Positions 18,201 to 24,885 are shown, numbered from the stretch's first letter. The stretch: 64,000 bases of DNA from Bradyrhizobium macuxiense (GCF_007993935.1 NZ_VITY01000005.1:1-64000); one strand, 5' to 3'. The notes: a model not told the origin generated them from the sequence alone. Program-made: numbers and translations.

Positions 18201-20707
18201 TGTTCACGACAGCAGATCCCGATGGCGCGAGCATTGTTACCTATGGCCTCTGGGACACTGATGGCCATGGCCATTGGGTTGTGAACGGTGTCACTCAGGC
18301 AACCAATGTCGAGATCGATGTGACGGCCGCGCAGCTGGCAGCAACCACGTATGTCGGGGGTAGCGGAACCGATCAGCTTTGGGTGCGCGCGAACGACGGA
18401 AACGCTTGGAGCACATGGGCGCAGTTTAATGCCACGCAAGCCCCACCCGTTGTGACGGCGTCGAATTTCGACATCGCACCCGGCGCGAGCCGCGCGGCCT
18501 CGTCCCTGTTCACGACAGCAGATCCCGATAGCGCGAGCATCGTTACCTATGGCCTCTGGGACACCGACGGTCACGGCCACTGGGTTGTGAATGGCGTCAC
18601 TCAGGCGACCAATGTCGAGATCGATGTGACGGCCGCGCAGCTGGCGCAAACGACTTACGTTGGTGGCAATGGGAGCGATCAACTCTGGGTCCGCGCCTAC
18701 GATGGCACTTCCTGGAGCGCGTGGACATCATTCACGGGAGCACAAGCCGCACCCGTAGTGACGGCGTCCAGCTTCGGTATTGTCGCGGGCCAAAGTAGGT
18801 CGGCGTCATCGCTGTTCACCATCACCGATCCAAACGGCTCCAGCATTGTTACCTATGCTCTCTGGGACTCAAATAGTAACGGGCACTGGGTTGTGAACGG
18901 TGTTGCGCAGGCGGCGAATACCGAAATCGATGTTACAGCGGCGCAGCTGGCGCAAACGACGTACGTTGGAGGTGGAGGCACCGATCAGCTCTACATACGA
19001 GTCAACGACGGCAATGCGTGGAGCACCTGGGCTTCATTCACTGCAACGCCGGAGTTGCCGGTCGTAACCGCTGGCAGCTTGACGACCCTATCGGGACAAG
19101 CGATTTCCGCGTCCACGATGTTTTCTGCCAGTGAACGAGGCGGAGGAACGATCGCAAGCTACGCGCTCTGGGACACCAACGGAAACGGGCATTGGGTCGT
19201 CAACGGTGTCGTCCAAGCTACGAACACCGAGATCAATGTTACAGCTGCACAACTTGCCGAAACCACTTACGTCGCCGGCAACGGGGCAGATCAGCTTTGG
19301 GTTGCCGCATCCGACGGTACCTCGTGGGGCAATTGGCAGTTGTTTACGGTGACCGGTGCTGCATCCGCTATTGTGCCCGCAGGTACGACCTTTGTGCTCT
19401 GGGCGGCTTACTCCGGCCAACTGACATTTGCTTCCGCGACCGGAACGCTCAAGCTGGAGAACTCAGTCGGGTTTACAGGGACCATCAGCGGAATGACCGC
19501 GCTGGATGCCATCGATCTCACCGATATCAATTTTGCCAGCATTCAGACCCCGGTTTTCCACAACGCTACGGCCTCCGGTGGTACGCTCACGATAACCGAC
19601 GGAACACGCACGGCTAACATTACCCTCTCGGGCAACTATCTCAGCTCTACCTTTGTTGTCTCGAGCGACGGAAATGGCGGCACGACGGTGGTAGATCCCG
19701 CTCCAGGAGCGCCGCCTACCATTCCCCTTACTGCAGCGGAGGCAGCCAGCGGCACCGTTTTGGCGAGCCAGACGACCGGATCCTATGGTGTCGCAGTCAC
19801 CGATAGCGCGGCAAGCGTTGGGGCCAACCTGGATGCGCTAAATTCCAATCCTCATCTGACGTCGATTACGTTGACGGATGCCGGGACGCCGGTTTTGCCC
19901 CTTGCTGCTACTCAAGCGCTCGACGACGCCAACGCTCTCGGAAAGATCAGCAACACAGCGTATGCAATCGACGTACTCGATACGGCCGCGAATGTTGCCG
20001 CGAACCTGGATGCGTTAGATGCCGACGCCAGCGTCGCCGCTCTCACGTTAACTGACAGTGGAGTACCGACCCTGCAGTTGACCTCGGCCCAAGCGGCAGC
20101 AGACACCAAGGCGATCGCAGAAATCACCAACCAAGATTATGTCATTGCGACGCTGAACCCTTCTGCAACGGCCGTTTCTAACGCCGTCTTCCACGGAACG
20201 GGCGGAACGGTGTCAGCTGATGATGCAACGATAAGCATCTCGAGCAACGCCGCTGGAACAGTTACCGGGTCGAACGATACGATCGCGATCGGTCCGAACG
20301 GGACGGTCACGGCGCTTGGGTCGAACAACACCTATCTGTTCGGCGTAGGTAGTGGCCACGCAGAGATCGGTGCCGGAGTTGGATCGAATACTGGGACCGT
20401 CGACTTCGGCCCTGGCATCAATGCCAACAATCTGTGGTTTGAGCAGCGTGGCAACAATCTCGAAATTGACGTGCTTGGATCGAACGACACACTGACAATC
20501 GATGATTGGTTCGGTGGCGGCAACAACGCTGCGGTTCAGAGCTTCGCAACTACTGATGGGACCAAGCTGGATGCCGAAGTCCAGCAGCTCGTTTCGGCAA
20601 TGGCGACTTACGCAACCGACAACCCCGGCTTTGCTACGTCGCAGATTTCGCAGATCCCGGCCAATTCGGAGCTGCAGGGCGCTGTGGGGGCCGCCTGGCA
20701 TCATTAG
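9278..20707 (+). CDS. giant repeat protein, probable T1SS substrate
   Basis: A 3809-residue protein, probably a secreted adhesin or surface protein. Order: Gly-rich hydrophobic N-terminus (1-110); four 20-residue repeats (112-191); Gly/Asn/Tyr-rich linker (about 255-345); a domain with an EF-hand-like loop DTNHDGALDAGD (414-425); many degenerate Thr-rich repeats built on SANGL and NADGS motifs (about 475-1940); a DUF4214-like segment (IYQTLLGR, near 1985); Ser/Asn beta-strand repeats; ten repeats of about 102 residues (about 2335-3360); a C-terminal segment resembling the haemolysin-type calcium-binding related domain (LEIDVLGSNDTLTIDDWF). Each 102-residue repeat contains one RTX-like nonapeptide such as GGSGTDQLW. 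There is no N-terminal signal peptide, as expected for type I export. Start is TTG after AGGGGAGG, a strong ribosome site. The exporter and adaptor lie 4.4 kb upstream on the same strand. Confidence 0.88.
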   Translation: MALFGLSNVTVGEFVGGVAGGILFSSIGPEAVPAGVYVGTVAGALIGQWLDGQPHPDFAGALEDGAIKAVGGLGGLGVGIAVQLEGTALKAAIGAGGFVASQIEKGAQYVQNALNQQNDTQAPNQIVANDFNALNQQNGVQTPNQVVANDFDALNQQNGVQTPNQVVANDFDALNQQNGGQTPNQIVANDFNALNATETAPSSGSFNTQNLPAYDIPSSGGTNDGSVFSTGTTPFNSYGQQFTDAYGNLYTSQKAADEGQDLIQDEGLNQGGQDNGTTFGNDYNGKSNDGTNNDGNNSGGYGNLNNTNYANNVGGYGGYGGYSGSGGGGYGYAPIVLDIAGKGINIAKLSSSNTYEDVTGDGYQNRTAWAGVGNGVLFLDTTGTGQLTQANQIIFTKWDPGAKSDMQALLDVFDTNHDGALDAGDADFSKFFVLVSNANGTQTAYSLAALGITSINLNANATNVALPDGSSIDGETTFTMTNPSTGVTTTNVAATVTLAVDSNGYLVATSDTANADGSETVANVASYANGSVAYERVLNTSSDGLSRTLTNLNNGGVVTTIQTDNTVVNGDGSKTETVTNYAGGTILTNGELTASGTSGSRKLNSTSTTTSANGLVVTILRDQLGGGWTTQREVDTTNADGSTSIVISNLNPDGSASNVTTTAVSADGRTRTTTSLVDGNSAESTGSVDRITINGATQTETVTGSVGTTVTSLVTMVTQTAGTAVTRTTTSDLTDGSTLDLTSVAQTVTSSSGSTTTQTDTSGDGTLLDKTVTTNTPQSGGGLVTGVVASELDGFGNLINLGTTTTTISNAGATATTTVVDDSANGTLLSERISTRTVGSPVGSVTVYGNGDGEVTQSQTISVSGGTTTDTVENLNGDGSLVGATVTTTSNGGLSKTTSIDSTGAGTATAPILDHITTDVTTESGGVSTETVTAYGAVVSAGDEISKTQTVVSANGLTTTVYQAFTGASLASGSWDQVTTDQTTVNGDGSLSEAVSVTDGAGHVLETKQKNTSANRQVVTTTTALGTTGLVKTVETVTTEGNGTVQDQVVRFDGQGDVLGATVTTTSADGLTQTIQSDVQGQTAAVYAAHGLAFDSATTSTIVINADGSRVETTNVTSQSGALLSSSDQLTSANGRSVTTVADPYATPHYATQSVDVSTINADGSTTATDQDYSYNGSLIDRTATTTSASGLSKTIVYDLNGDGATDRTTTDVTTINPNGSRTEIVTDFTGGQTNGAVRDITTTTSGIIVQGAGLETTITRQSNGWVPTYQVETITPSANGTITDTDKYYSGAGGALLLQTSVVTSANGLVKTTGTAVNGDTSNDFWTTDATVLNADGSQTETVANYDKAGLISETVTTESANGLSKTTETDANGAGGGSNPVFNSTITDDTVLNSDGSRTETVTSIAANGAAFEQVTVTRSADQQTVTTGRYLDETGNLGTVDQSEVTQTQVNGSVTDTTSSYDLSHTLLGTVVKSTSGNGLSTSLVYENAGGTALDTQTDTTTYDSNGDGGTVETFVDADAAAGLNNTRTRQSTGNNQSSTTTMVLAGALSSNVSGFSVTSTSTVSIADTGATTQTTVDTIAGATSPNDTTTVVTSANRMTTTTSTALGGVSASPYIVQQTAIATDGSKSQTTTYYNPADLPLIENQVTVNTSFDGRMITTTTISDNDQLDQTFDSFTPTFASSSNTEVSTFTKNANGTTTDIISGSGSFGAPSYKQTVTVATNADASVTTTTLNYDAASVLVDQLVSELSPNGLVRSFAYDTTGKETLANLDAAAADIVAGMALPASMLGTDIIESDVKTLNANGSTTEVVKTAYGNSFANQRSLTTTLTGNNGLVTTTYVDNDGSGVYEQFGQTILEPDGSKTIINNFYNDASGTQVINSQTFGSTLVGTNTYTVSADGLITTLTTSSGITDKTVEFANANGSYQYSRTVTSGSAAATNGFVAGSASHYVDANGIDTWSWNSGSGSSGAITIDVATEKQDVAIANEIYQTLLGRHMDDAETQYLAQYITNGVVNREALAFNITNTSEYVNSFSTPGGTSADPMYDGFSIEAALENALGRLPTAEEMATFDQYVSPTEYGASAAASIEAFIPAAVAIAQYTTDQNYQANLTAIDPNEHLVAPSEQWIDPANTVDIESSGTFAYTGYFITVGRQLSSVDVINGSNNVIFADVGSLTVAGFNDAIEVNDGPVSISTSNSSISIEDSNIATVSGNNNQIAQVGPSELTLSGSNDTVYVVSGPLVTGPDTNPYSTTNASNASIIFAAGVGTSSAPAVVSGSGDIITLKGNDDLTVTGANTIVVLGSNDVITASNSTIEIAAGVTGYTINGTGNSVLVPPVVTASGFSLAAGQSREAPGLFSAADPDGASIVTYGLWDTNGNGHWVVNGVIQATNAEIDVTAAQLAATTYVGGYGNDQLWVRAYDGNSWSSWTSFNETQAPAATTPSLNIPSSFDIEPGQIRPAASLVTATQLNGAGIVTYGLFDVNGNGHWVVNGVTEATNAEIDVSAAQLAETTYVGGNGNDELWVRANNGTSWSAWQTLTATSVLPAVAASSFYIAPGANRTAASLFTAAGPDGASITTYGLWDTDGHGHWVVNGVTQATNAEIDVTAAQLAQTTYVGGSGTDQLWVRANDGNAWSAWALFNASQAPPVVTASSFDIAPDASRAASSLFMTADPDGASIVTYGLWDTDGHGHWVVNGVTQATNVEIDVTAAQLAATTYVGGSGTDQLWVRANDGNAWSTWAQFNATQAPPVVTASNFNIAPGASRAASSLFTTADPDGASIVTYGLWDTDGHGHWVVNGVTQATNAEIDVTAAQLAATTYVGGSGTDQLWVRAYDGNAWSTWALFKASQAPPVVTASSFDIAPGASRTASSLFMAADPDGASIVTYGLWDTDGHGHWVVNGVTQATNVEIDVTAAQLAATTYVGGSGTDQLWVRANDGNAWSTWAQFNATQAPPVVTASNFDIAPGASRAASSLFTTADPDGASIVTYGLWDTDGHGHWVVNGVTQATNVEIDVTAAQLAATTYVGGSGTDQLWVRANDGNAWSTWAQFNATQAPPVVTASNFDIAPGASRAASSLFTTADPDSASIVTYGLWDTDGHGHWVVNGVTQATNVEIDVTAAQLAQTTYVGGNGSDQLWVRAYDGTSWSAWTSFTGAQAAPVVTASSFGIVAGQSRSASSLFTITDPNGSSIVTYALWDSNSNGHWVVNGVAQAANTEIDVTAAQLAQTTYVGGGGTDQLYIRVNDGNAWSTWASFTATPELPVVTAGSLTTLSGQAISASTMFSASERGGGTIASYALWDTNGNGHWVVNGVVQATNTEINVTAAQLAETTYVAGNGADQLWVAASDGTSWGNWQLFTVTGAASAIVPAGTTFVLWAAYSGQLTFASATGTLKLENSVGFTGTISGMTALDAIDLTDINFASIQTPVFHNATASGGTLTITDGTRTANITLSGNYLSSTFVVSSDGNGGTTVVDPAPGAPPTIPLTAAEAASGTVLASQTTGSYGVAVTDSAASVGANLDALNSNPHLTSITLTDAGTPVLPLAATQALDDANALGKISNTAYAIDVLDTAANVAANLDALDADASVAALTLTDSGVPTLQLTSAQAAADTKAIAEITNQDYVIATLNPSATAVSNAVFHGTGGTVSADDATISISSNAAGTVTGSNDTIAIGPNGTVTALGSNNTYLFGVGSGHAEIGAGVGSNTGTVDFGPGINANNLWFEQRGNNLEIDVLGSNDTLTIDDWFGGGNNAAVQSFATTDGTKLDAEVQQLVSAMATYATDNPGFATSQISQIPANSELQGAVGAAWHH
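9611..9850 (+). repeat. four 60-bp in-frame tandem repeats
   Basis: Exact 60-base periodicity within the giant gene. Each unit encodes NALNQQN...PNQ.VANDF, 20 residues. Units two and three are nearly identical in DNA, and units one and four differ at a few bases. An in-frame unit length lets copy number change without breaking the gene. Confidence 0.9.
16229..16302 (+). repeat. 74-bp segment duplicated at 28187
   Basis: This part of the giant gene (encoding ...GVTGYTINGTGNSVLVPP...) recurs at 28187-28260 with five mismatches by eye. Here it forms the junction between the beta-strand region and the first 102-residue repeat. Confidence 0.85.
16288..19350 (+). repeat. ten tandem repeats of about 306 bp in the giant gene
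   Basis: Ten copies of a domain of about 102 residues, recognisable by TYGLWDT.G.GHWVVNGV, ATN.EIDVTAAQLA.TTYVGG and DQLWVRA.DG..WS.W. Copies 4 to 8 begin at 17225, 17531, 17837, 18143 and 18449, exactly 306 bases apart, and are almost identical in DNA. Copies 1-3, 9 and 10 are diverged. The pattern indicates recent amplification of the central copies by unequal recombination. Confidence 0.92.
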
Positions 20708-20819
20708 AGTGGGTGCACCGGCTGAACACCTAGCTGGTTCGCCGACTGATAGGGAAATGGGAGTTTGCTTGCCTGATGCAACAGAATGCTTCTTGAGCAG
20801 CAGAGCTTGCCATTCGGTT

Positions 20820-20993
20820 TCAGCGGAGATCTCGCGTGATCGTCGGCCGCGCGGCGTCTTCGCCCGGCAGGGCTGGATAGGCAGCTTCGCCCTTGACGGC
20901 GCTACGGTAACCGTCGGATTGGACGTGGGCTGCAATGAGGTAGAGGAGGCCAGCGATACCCGCGGTCGCTAGACTTGCAGCCAGTACGGGCAT
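20820..20993 (-). CDS. small single-pass membrane protein
   Basis: A 57-residue reading frame. Residues 2-22 (PVLAASLATAGIAGLLYLIAA) form one membrane helix, followed by a short polar tail (SDGYRSAVKGEA...). The ATG at 20993 is preceded by AAGGTGGA, a good ribosome site. It lies in the gap between the giant gene and the IS630 element, on the opposite strand. No family is recognised and no partner is evident. The call rests on start site, helix and protein-like composition. Confidence 0.45.
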   Translation of the reverse strand: MPVLAASLATAGIAGLLYLIAAHVQSDGYRSAVKGEAAYPALPGEDAARPTITRDLR

Positions 20994-21014
20994 TCCACCT
21001 TGCAGCAGTAGCTT

Positions 21015-22188
21015 ATACCAATCCGCCGAGGTGGTGACTCACGGCGGGTATTCCCAAATCAGAGGATCGATGATTCAAAATGGCAACTGGAGGGAGTTGC
21101 CATGGGGCAGCCGATTGCGGTTCGAACGGATTTTGCAGCGATTGAGGTGCGCCGGCTCGCGCGGCGGGCGAAGGACAGCGATCAGGTCCGGCGCCTTCTG
21201 GCGATCGCAGCGGTGCTCGATGGCGCATCGCGGGCGGAGGCCGCCAAGGTCGGCGGGATGGACCGGCAGACGCTTCGCGACTGGGTGATCAGATTCAACA
21301 AGCAAGGGCCCGATGGTCTGATCAATGTTCCCGCGCCAGGTGCGCTGGCGAAGCTCAACACGGAGCACCGGGCGTTTCTGGCGCGGATCGTGGACGAAGG
21401 GCCGACCCCGCCCATCCATGGCGTGGTGCGCTGGCGGGCCTGTGACCTGATCATGCGGCTGCATGAGGAGTTCGGCATCTCGGTGTCAGACGATACGGTC
21501 TATCGAGCCCTCAAGGACCTCGGCTTCTCACACGTCAGCGCGCGGCCGAGAGCGTACAAGCAGGATCCCGAGGCGATCGAGGCATTTAAAAAAAATTCTA
21601 CGCTCGCGTGGAGGAAATCCGCAGCAGTCTTGCGCCGGACACGCGGGTAGAGGGTAGAGGTGTGGTTCCAGGATGAGATGCGGGTGGGGCAGAAGAACAA
21701 GCTCACCTATCGCTGGGCTAGAAAGGGATCGCGGCCGCGGGCCGCTCACGACCAGCGCACGCAATCGACCTACCTGTTCGGTGCCGTATGTCCGGAGCTC
21801 GGAACCGGCGCGACACTGGTTCTGCCCTTCTGCAACAGCGAGGCCATGCAGCTTCATCTCAACGAGATCGCAAGCAAGGTCAGCCCTGGCGCCCACGCCA
21901 TCGTCATCCTCGATCAGGCCGGGTGGCACGGAGCGAAGGAGCTGAAGATCCCGCACAACATCTCGCTGATGCCATTGCCGCCGCGTTCGCCCGAGCTGAA
22001 CAGCCAGGAAAATATCTGGCAGTTCATGCGTCAAAATTGGCTGTCAAACCGCGTCTTCAAATCCTATGACAACATCGTCGATCACTGCTGTTACGCTTGG
22101 AACACTCTCATCGATCAGCCGTGGAAGATTATGTCAATCCGGCTCCGCGATTGGGCCTACATCGGTCGATCAATTTGAGGATTGGTAT
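21015..22188 (+). mobile_element. IS630-family insertion sequence, decayed
   Basis: An element of about 1.17 kb bounded by 10-bp inverted ends: ATACCAATCC at 21015-21024 and GGATTGGTAT at 22179-22188. The right end begins immediately after the transposase stop codon. A TA dinucleotide lies next to each end, but a clean target duplication could not be fixed. The single transposase gene is broken, so the copy can move only if another element supplies transposase. Confidence 0.8.
21102..22178 (+). pseudogene. IS630-family transposase, frameshifted
   Basis: The N-terminal part (21102-21650) has a helix-turn-helix region (GASRAEAAKVGGMDRQTLRDW) and a winged-helix-like part (PPIHGVVRWRACDL). The C-terminal part (21660-22178) holds the DDE core: Asp in WFQDEMRVG, Asp in ILDQAGWHG and Glu in NSQENIWQF. 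Two lesions separate them. One base is missing after the A8 run near 21588-21595, where the expected KKNFYARVEEIRSSL is shifted. A seven-base duplication (GGTAGAG) near 21646-21658 restores the frame but leaves a stop at 21648. Slippage on the A run could cure the first lesion but not the second, so the gene is probably dead. Confidence 0.85.
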
Positions 22189-22273
22189 TACACTCTGCAC
22201 AACAAGTTTGCAGAAATGCTGCAGGCAGACTCTGAGAGAGTAATTGCAGTTCGTGATTTGCAGGAAACGGCCC

Positions 22274-22753
22274 ATGAACAGGTCCGAAATCGTTTTGCGC
22301 CCCGCTCGTGCCGGCGATGGTCGATCGCTGTTTGACGTGACGGTGCAATCCGTTCAGGGGCTCGGAAAAAGTCACTACACGAGCGAACAGCTCGCGGGGT
22401 GGATGGGAGAACGTACTGCCGAACACTACGAGGACATCATCAAGAGCGGCCGCACGGTATTAGCAGAACACAGGGGCGAGGTGGTCGGGTTCGTCGCCTC
22501 GGATCCTGGCGAGGTGACGCGCCTCTTTCTGCTGCCCAAGGCAGCAGGTCAGGGACTGGGTAAGCGATTGCTCGAAGCCGGTGTGGAAAACGCGAAGATG
22601 GGGTACTCTGGATCGATTAGGATCGAGTCCACGTTGAACGCCCAAGGATTCTACGAGCACCACGGCTTCAGAGCCATCGAGAAAGGATACTTCTCTCACG
22701 GCGTTGGAGGAGACCCCATTGAAGTCGTCCTTATGGAAATGGCGCAAACATAA
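22274..22753 (+). CDS. GNAT family N-acetyltransferase
   Basis: A 159-residue acyltransferase of the GNAT fold. Acetyl-CoA binding is shown by the strand VTRLFLLPKAAGQGLGKRLL, which has the Q/RxxGxG/A motif A (AGQGLG). Motif B follows (IRIESTLNAQGFYEHHGF). The acceptor cannot be inferred. ATG at 22274 is chosen because it follows AGGA and begins the usual IVLRPA..GD start of the family; the frame is open 30 bases further upstream. It lies directly downstream of the insertion sequence, on the same strand, and could be read from element-derived transcription. Confidence 0.82.
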   Translation: MNRSEIVLRPARAGDGRSLFDVTVQSVQGLGKSHYTSEQLAGWMGERTAEHYEDIIKSGRTVLAEHRGEVVGFVASDPGEVTRLFLLPKAAGQGLGKRLLEAGVENAKMGYSGSIRIESTLNAQGFYEHHGFRAIEKGYFSHGVGGDPIEVVLMEMAQT

Positions 22754-22849
22754 CATAACGTGATAGTGTCTCGGTCGTGCTTGGTTCGTGCTCGGCAGCG
22801 GAATGCCGGCGTATAAATGGTTGCGACGGTGCACCCGGGGGGCTCGCTC

Positions 22850-23380
22850 TTATCCTTTCGAGGCAATAAACGCTTTGATTTCGTCCGTCAGCCGGAACCA
22901 TTCGCGGTTGTAGCAAACTGCTTCAAAGCGTGCATGAAGCTCGCGTTCCATTGAATGCGTGCCCTCAATCGTCAGATGGATCGTGGGGTCAACATGCGAC
23001 GCCGTCCGCAGCGACTTCAACCGCTGCTCAAGGCATGTCGTAAAACGAATCTTCACGAATTCCGGATTGTCGGTGCTGATCAGGTAGACCACGGGACCAG
23101 ATGACTTCGCTTTGCCGTTGTAGATCTCATTGATGATACGTCGGCATTGGCGACGCACATCCTCGTCGAAGCAATCGGTTCGATCCGGCCGTGCCTCTGG
23201 GTAGCCGTAGGCCACGCGCGCGGCCACCGTCGCCCGGTGAGCCGATGGTTGTGCCGAATCGCCCGCAAGACTTGCGCAGAGTTCGCGCATTGAGTTGACC
23301 GTCGACACGACATCATCAATCGAATTGATCGTGTGTTGCTTCAATTGACTCTCGTCAAACTCCTCAGAGCTGTCACGCAT
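22850..23380 (-). CDS. GIY-YIG-like (T5orf172/MUG113) nuclease-fold protein
   Basis: A 176-residue protein. The N-terminal 90 residues are unrecognised and polar. Residues about 96-175 resemble the T5orf172/MUG113 branch of the GIY-YIG fold: VVYLISTDNPEFVKIRFTT, then LEQRLKSLRTA, then SMERELHARF and REWFRLTDEI. The usual Gly of the second motif (VKIG) is Arg here, so catalytic activity is in doubt. Such domains occur in phage and mobile-element proteins. The gene start overlaps the end of the small upstream gene (23341-23616) by 40 bases, so the two form a coupled pair. Confidence 0.65.
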   Translation of the reverse strand: MRDSSEEFDESQLKQHTINSIDDVVSTVNSMRELCASLAGDSAQPSAHRATVAARVAYGYPEARPDRTDCFDEDVRRQCRRIINEIYNGKAKSSGPVVYLISTDNPEFVKIRFTTCLEQRLKSLRTASHVDPTIHLTIEGTHSMERELHARFEAVCYNREWFRLTDEIKAFIASKG

Positions 23381-23616
23381 TCGGAGTTCTCAAACAGCTC
23401 CCAGTCCATGTCGCTGGGATCAAAGCGCACATATAGCCATCGGCGCGCCGTCTCCTTTTTCGCTTTCGCCAGCAATCGCTTTGCCATTGTCCGCGGCATA
23501 TGACGAAGATCGTCATCATCGCACAGGATGATCCAGTCTTCGGGCAATGAAAGAGGGGCGCCGAGGCGCTCCAGCCTGTCAGCCAATGCCTGGATCGCTT
23601 GCTCAGTTTCCTGCAC
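23341..23616 (-). CDS. small hypothetical protein paired with GIY-YIG gene
   Basis: About 91 residues, acidic N-terminal half (ETEQAIQALADRLERLG, DDDDL) and basic middle (RTMAKRLLAKAKKETARRW). No family is recognised. GTG at 23616 is preferred because GGAG lies eight bases upstream; a TTG at 23622 is the alternative. The 3' end overlaps the next gene in the same direction, suggesting co-translation. The basic helix could bind nucleic acid, but that is speculation. Confidence 0.5.
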   Translation of the reverse strand: MQETEQAIQALADRLERLGAPLSLPEDWIILCDDDDLRHMPRTMAKRLLAKAKKETARRWLYVRFDPSDMDWELFENSECVTALRSLTRVN

Positions 23617-24151
23617 TGCCAATCTCCATCCGGGCCCGAATCCTCTTTGAAAGGTTCATTCTAGCGGGCATGGCGGTTCGTGCCACTCCACCGGATGTCT
23701 CGACTGGGGATAAACTAGCGGGCACGGTCGTCCGAAGAAGTATGTCCGTGGGTGGAGAGGGCGTTGCGAGCCGATTTCAAAAGTTGTCTTCGGTTGGATA
23801 AGTTGAAAAAGATCAGGCGACTGCTTGCATCTTCCAAAGGCCGGCTGAGAGCGTTACATGCGCTGTCCTGCGCATCGAGCTCCGACTTTCCGCTAACGAG
23901 AGTGGCCTGTGATTTAATGTGCGAAACGTACAAAGATCGCTGTGCAATTCATATTGCGAACCGGCTAGAAAAAATCGGCGGCCCTTTTGCCTGGTATTTT
24001 GCATTCAGCATCCTCGCGCAGTTGAATGGCGAAGGACCATTCATCTGGGATTCTGATCGGTCTTTCTCGTGCTCACCATTCATGGCCAAAAGCTGAATAA
24101 ACTGCTCTAACAGACGATCATGGATGGCTGATCGCGTTTTTTATGTTGGCG
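23617..24151. other. gap, no gene supported
   Basis: A plus-strand frame from a GTG at 23752 (to 24096) and a minus-strand frame overlap here. Neither has a ribosome site, a family or a steady codon pattern. I see no terminator. The right end carries the CRP-like palindrome annotated separately. Confidence 0.35.
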
Positions 24152-24169
24152 GTGTGAATAGTGTCACAC
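24152..24169. promoter_or_regulatory. perfect CRP-type palindrome
   Basis: GTGTGA-ATAGTG-TCACAC contains TGTGA-N6-TCACA, identical to the classical CRP half-site arrangement. It ends only eight bases before the TTG at 24177, so binding there would more likely block than activate that gene. The regulator is not identified; chance occurrence is possible. Confidence 0.45.
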
Positions 24170-24176
24170 GGCTTAA

Positions 24177-24416
24177 TTGTCTTCGAATGTATTCAGTGAT
24201 GCATTGGATCGCATCGACGACGTTGGATATGAAGCAATGGAAATCGCACAGCGGCCAAAGCTCCAGGCAGTTCAAGCCAGCGGTACCAGCCGCTGGCTGA
24301 CGATTATGCTGGGGTACGCGGCATTTTTGATCATATTTTGGGTGGCAGTGTATCTCGACGCCTTCTCGCCGGGGACGGCTGCTGGCGATTTCGCGACGAT
24401 GACGGCGTTTCCGTAG
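24177..24416 (+). CDS. small hypothetical membrane protein
   Basis: A 79-residue frame from a TTG start without a strong ribosome site. Residues about 41-62 (WLTIMLGYAAFLIIFWVAVYL) are a clear membrane helix after a charged N-terminal segment. The frame stops at TAG 24414-24416, but the same frame then continues with protein-like sequence (VREAADGVTAALAEWGS...) to a TGA at 24522-24524. The gene may therefore be a longer protein cut by a nonsense mutation. Family and function are unknown. Confidence 0.4.
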   Translation: MSSNVFSDALDRIDDVGYEAMEIAQRPKLQAVQASGTSRWLTIMLGYAAFLIIFWVAVYLDAFSPGTAAGDFATMTAFP

Positions 24417-24885
24417 GTTCGTGAAGCTGCTGATGGCGTCACCGCGGCGTTGGCAGAGTGGGGTAGTACCGCGCCGGCGGCTCGATTGTCCCGGCTCGCA
24501 AACAAGAGTTCAGGCAACGGTTGACGAGCGCTTGGCGCGCGGAGACCCATTGGAGTCACGTTGCGAGGCTGGCGAACTTATAGGCGTCTATTTGCAAGGA
24601 CGCATTGATTTTATCTAGTTCATTTCCGAGAGGCGACGTCGTGCAGGACGATGATACAAGGCAGGATTTCGCCGAGGTATGGGGGAGCGCTCAACGGCAG
24701 CGCTCCAGGCAAGCTGTTCTCTGGTTCGCAAATCGTTTTCGAGCTCAAGCGTCTCTCAAGCCGCTCCTTAGACCCGCAGGCGTGCTCTGGCGCCGTGTGT
24801 GTGCGACAGTCGGCTGTTCGCTGTTCCGGAGAATGGAGAATGGACGGCTCGCTCTCCGCGCTATCGAAGGTGGGAGGAAGGCGCG
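24417..24885. other. gap upstream of TauE/SafE gene
   Basis: The first 108 bases may be the continuation of the preceding interrupted gene. The remaining 360 bases hold no supported gene. The end contains GGGAGGAAG, the ribosome site of the transporter gene. Confidence 0.35.

Noticed and set aside
17810..18682. 290-codon minus-strand frame with internal repeats
   Set aside because: Antisense of the 102-residue repeats; no start signal, and other repeats of the same gene do not keep it open.
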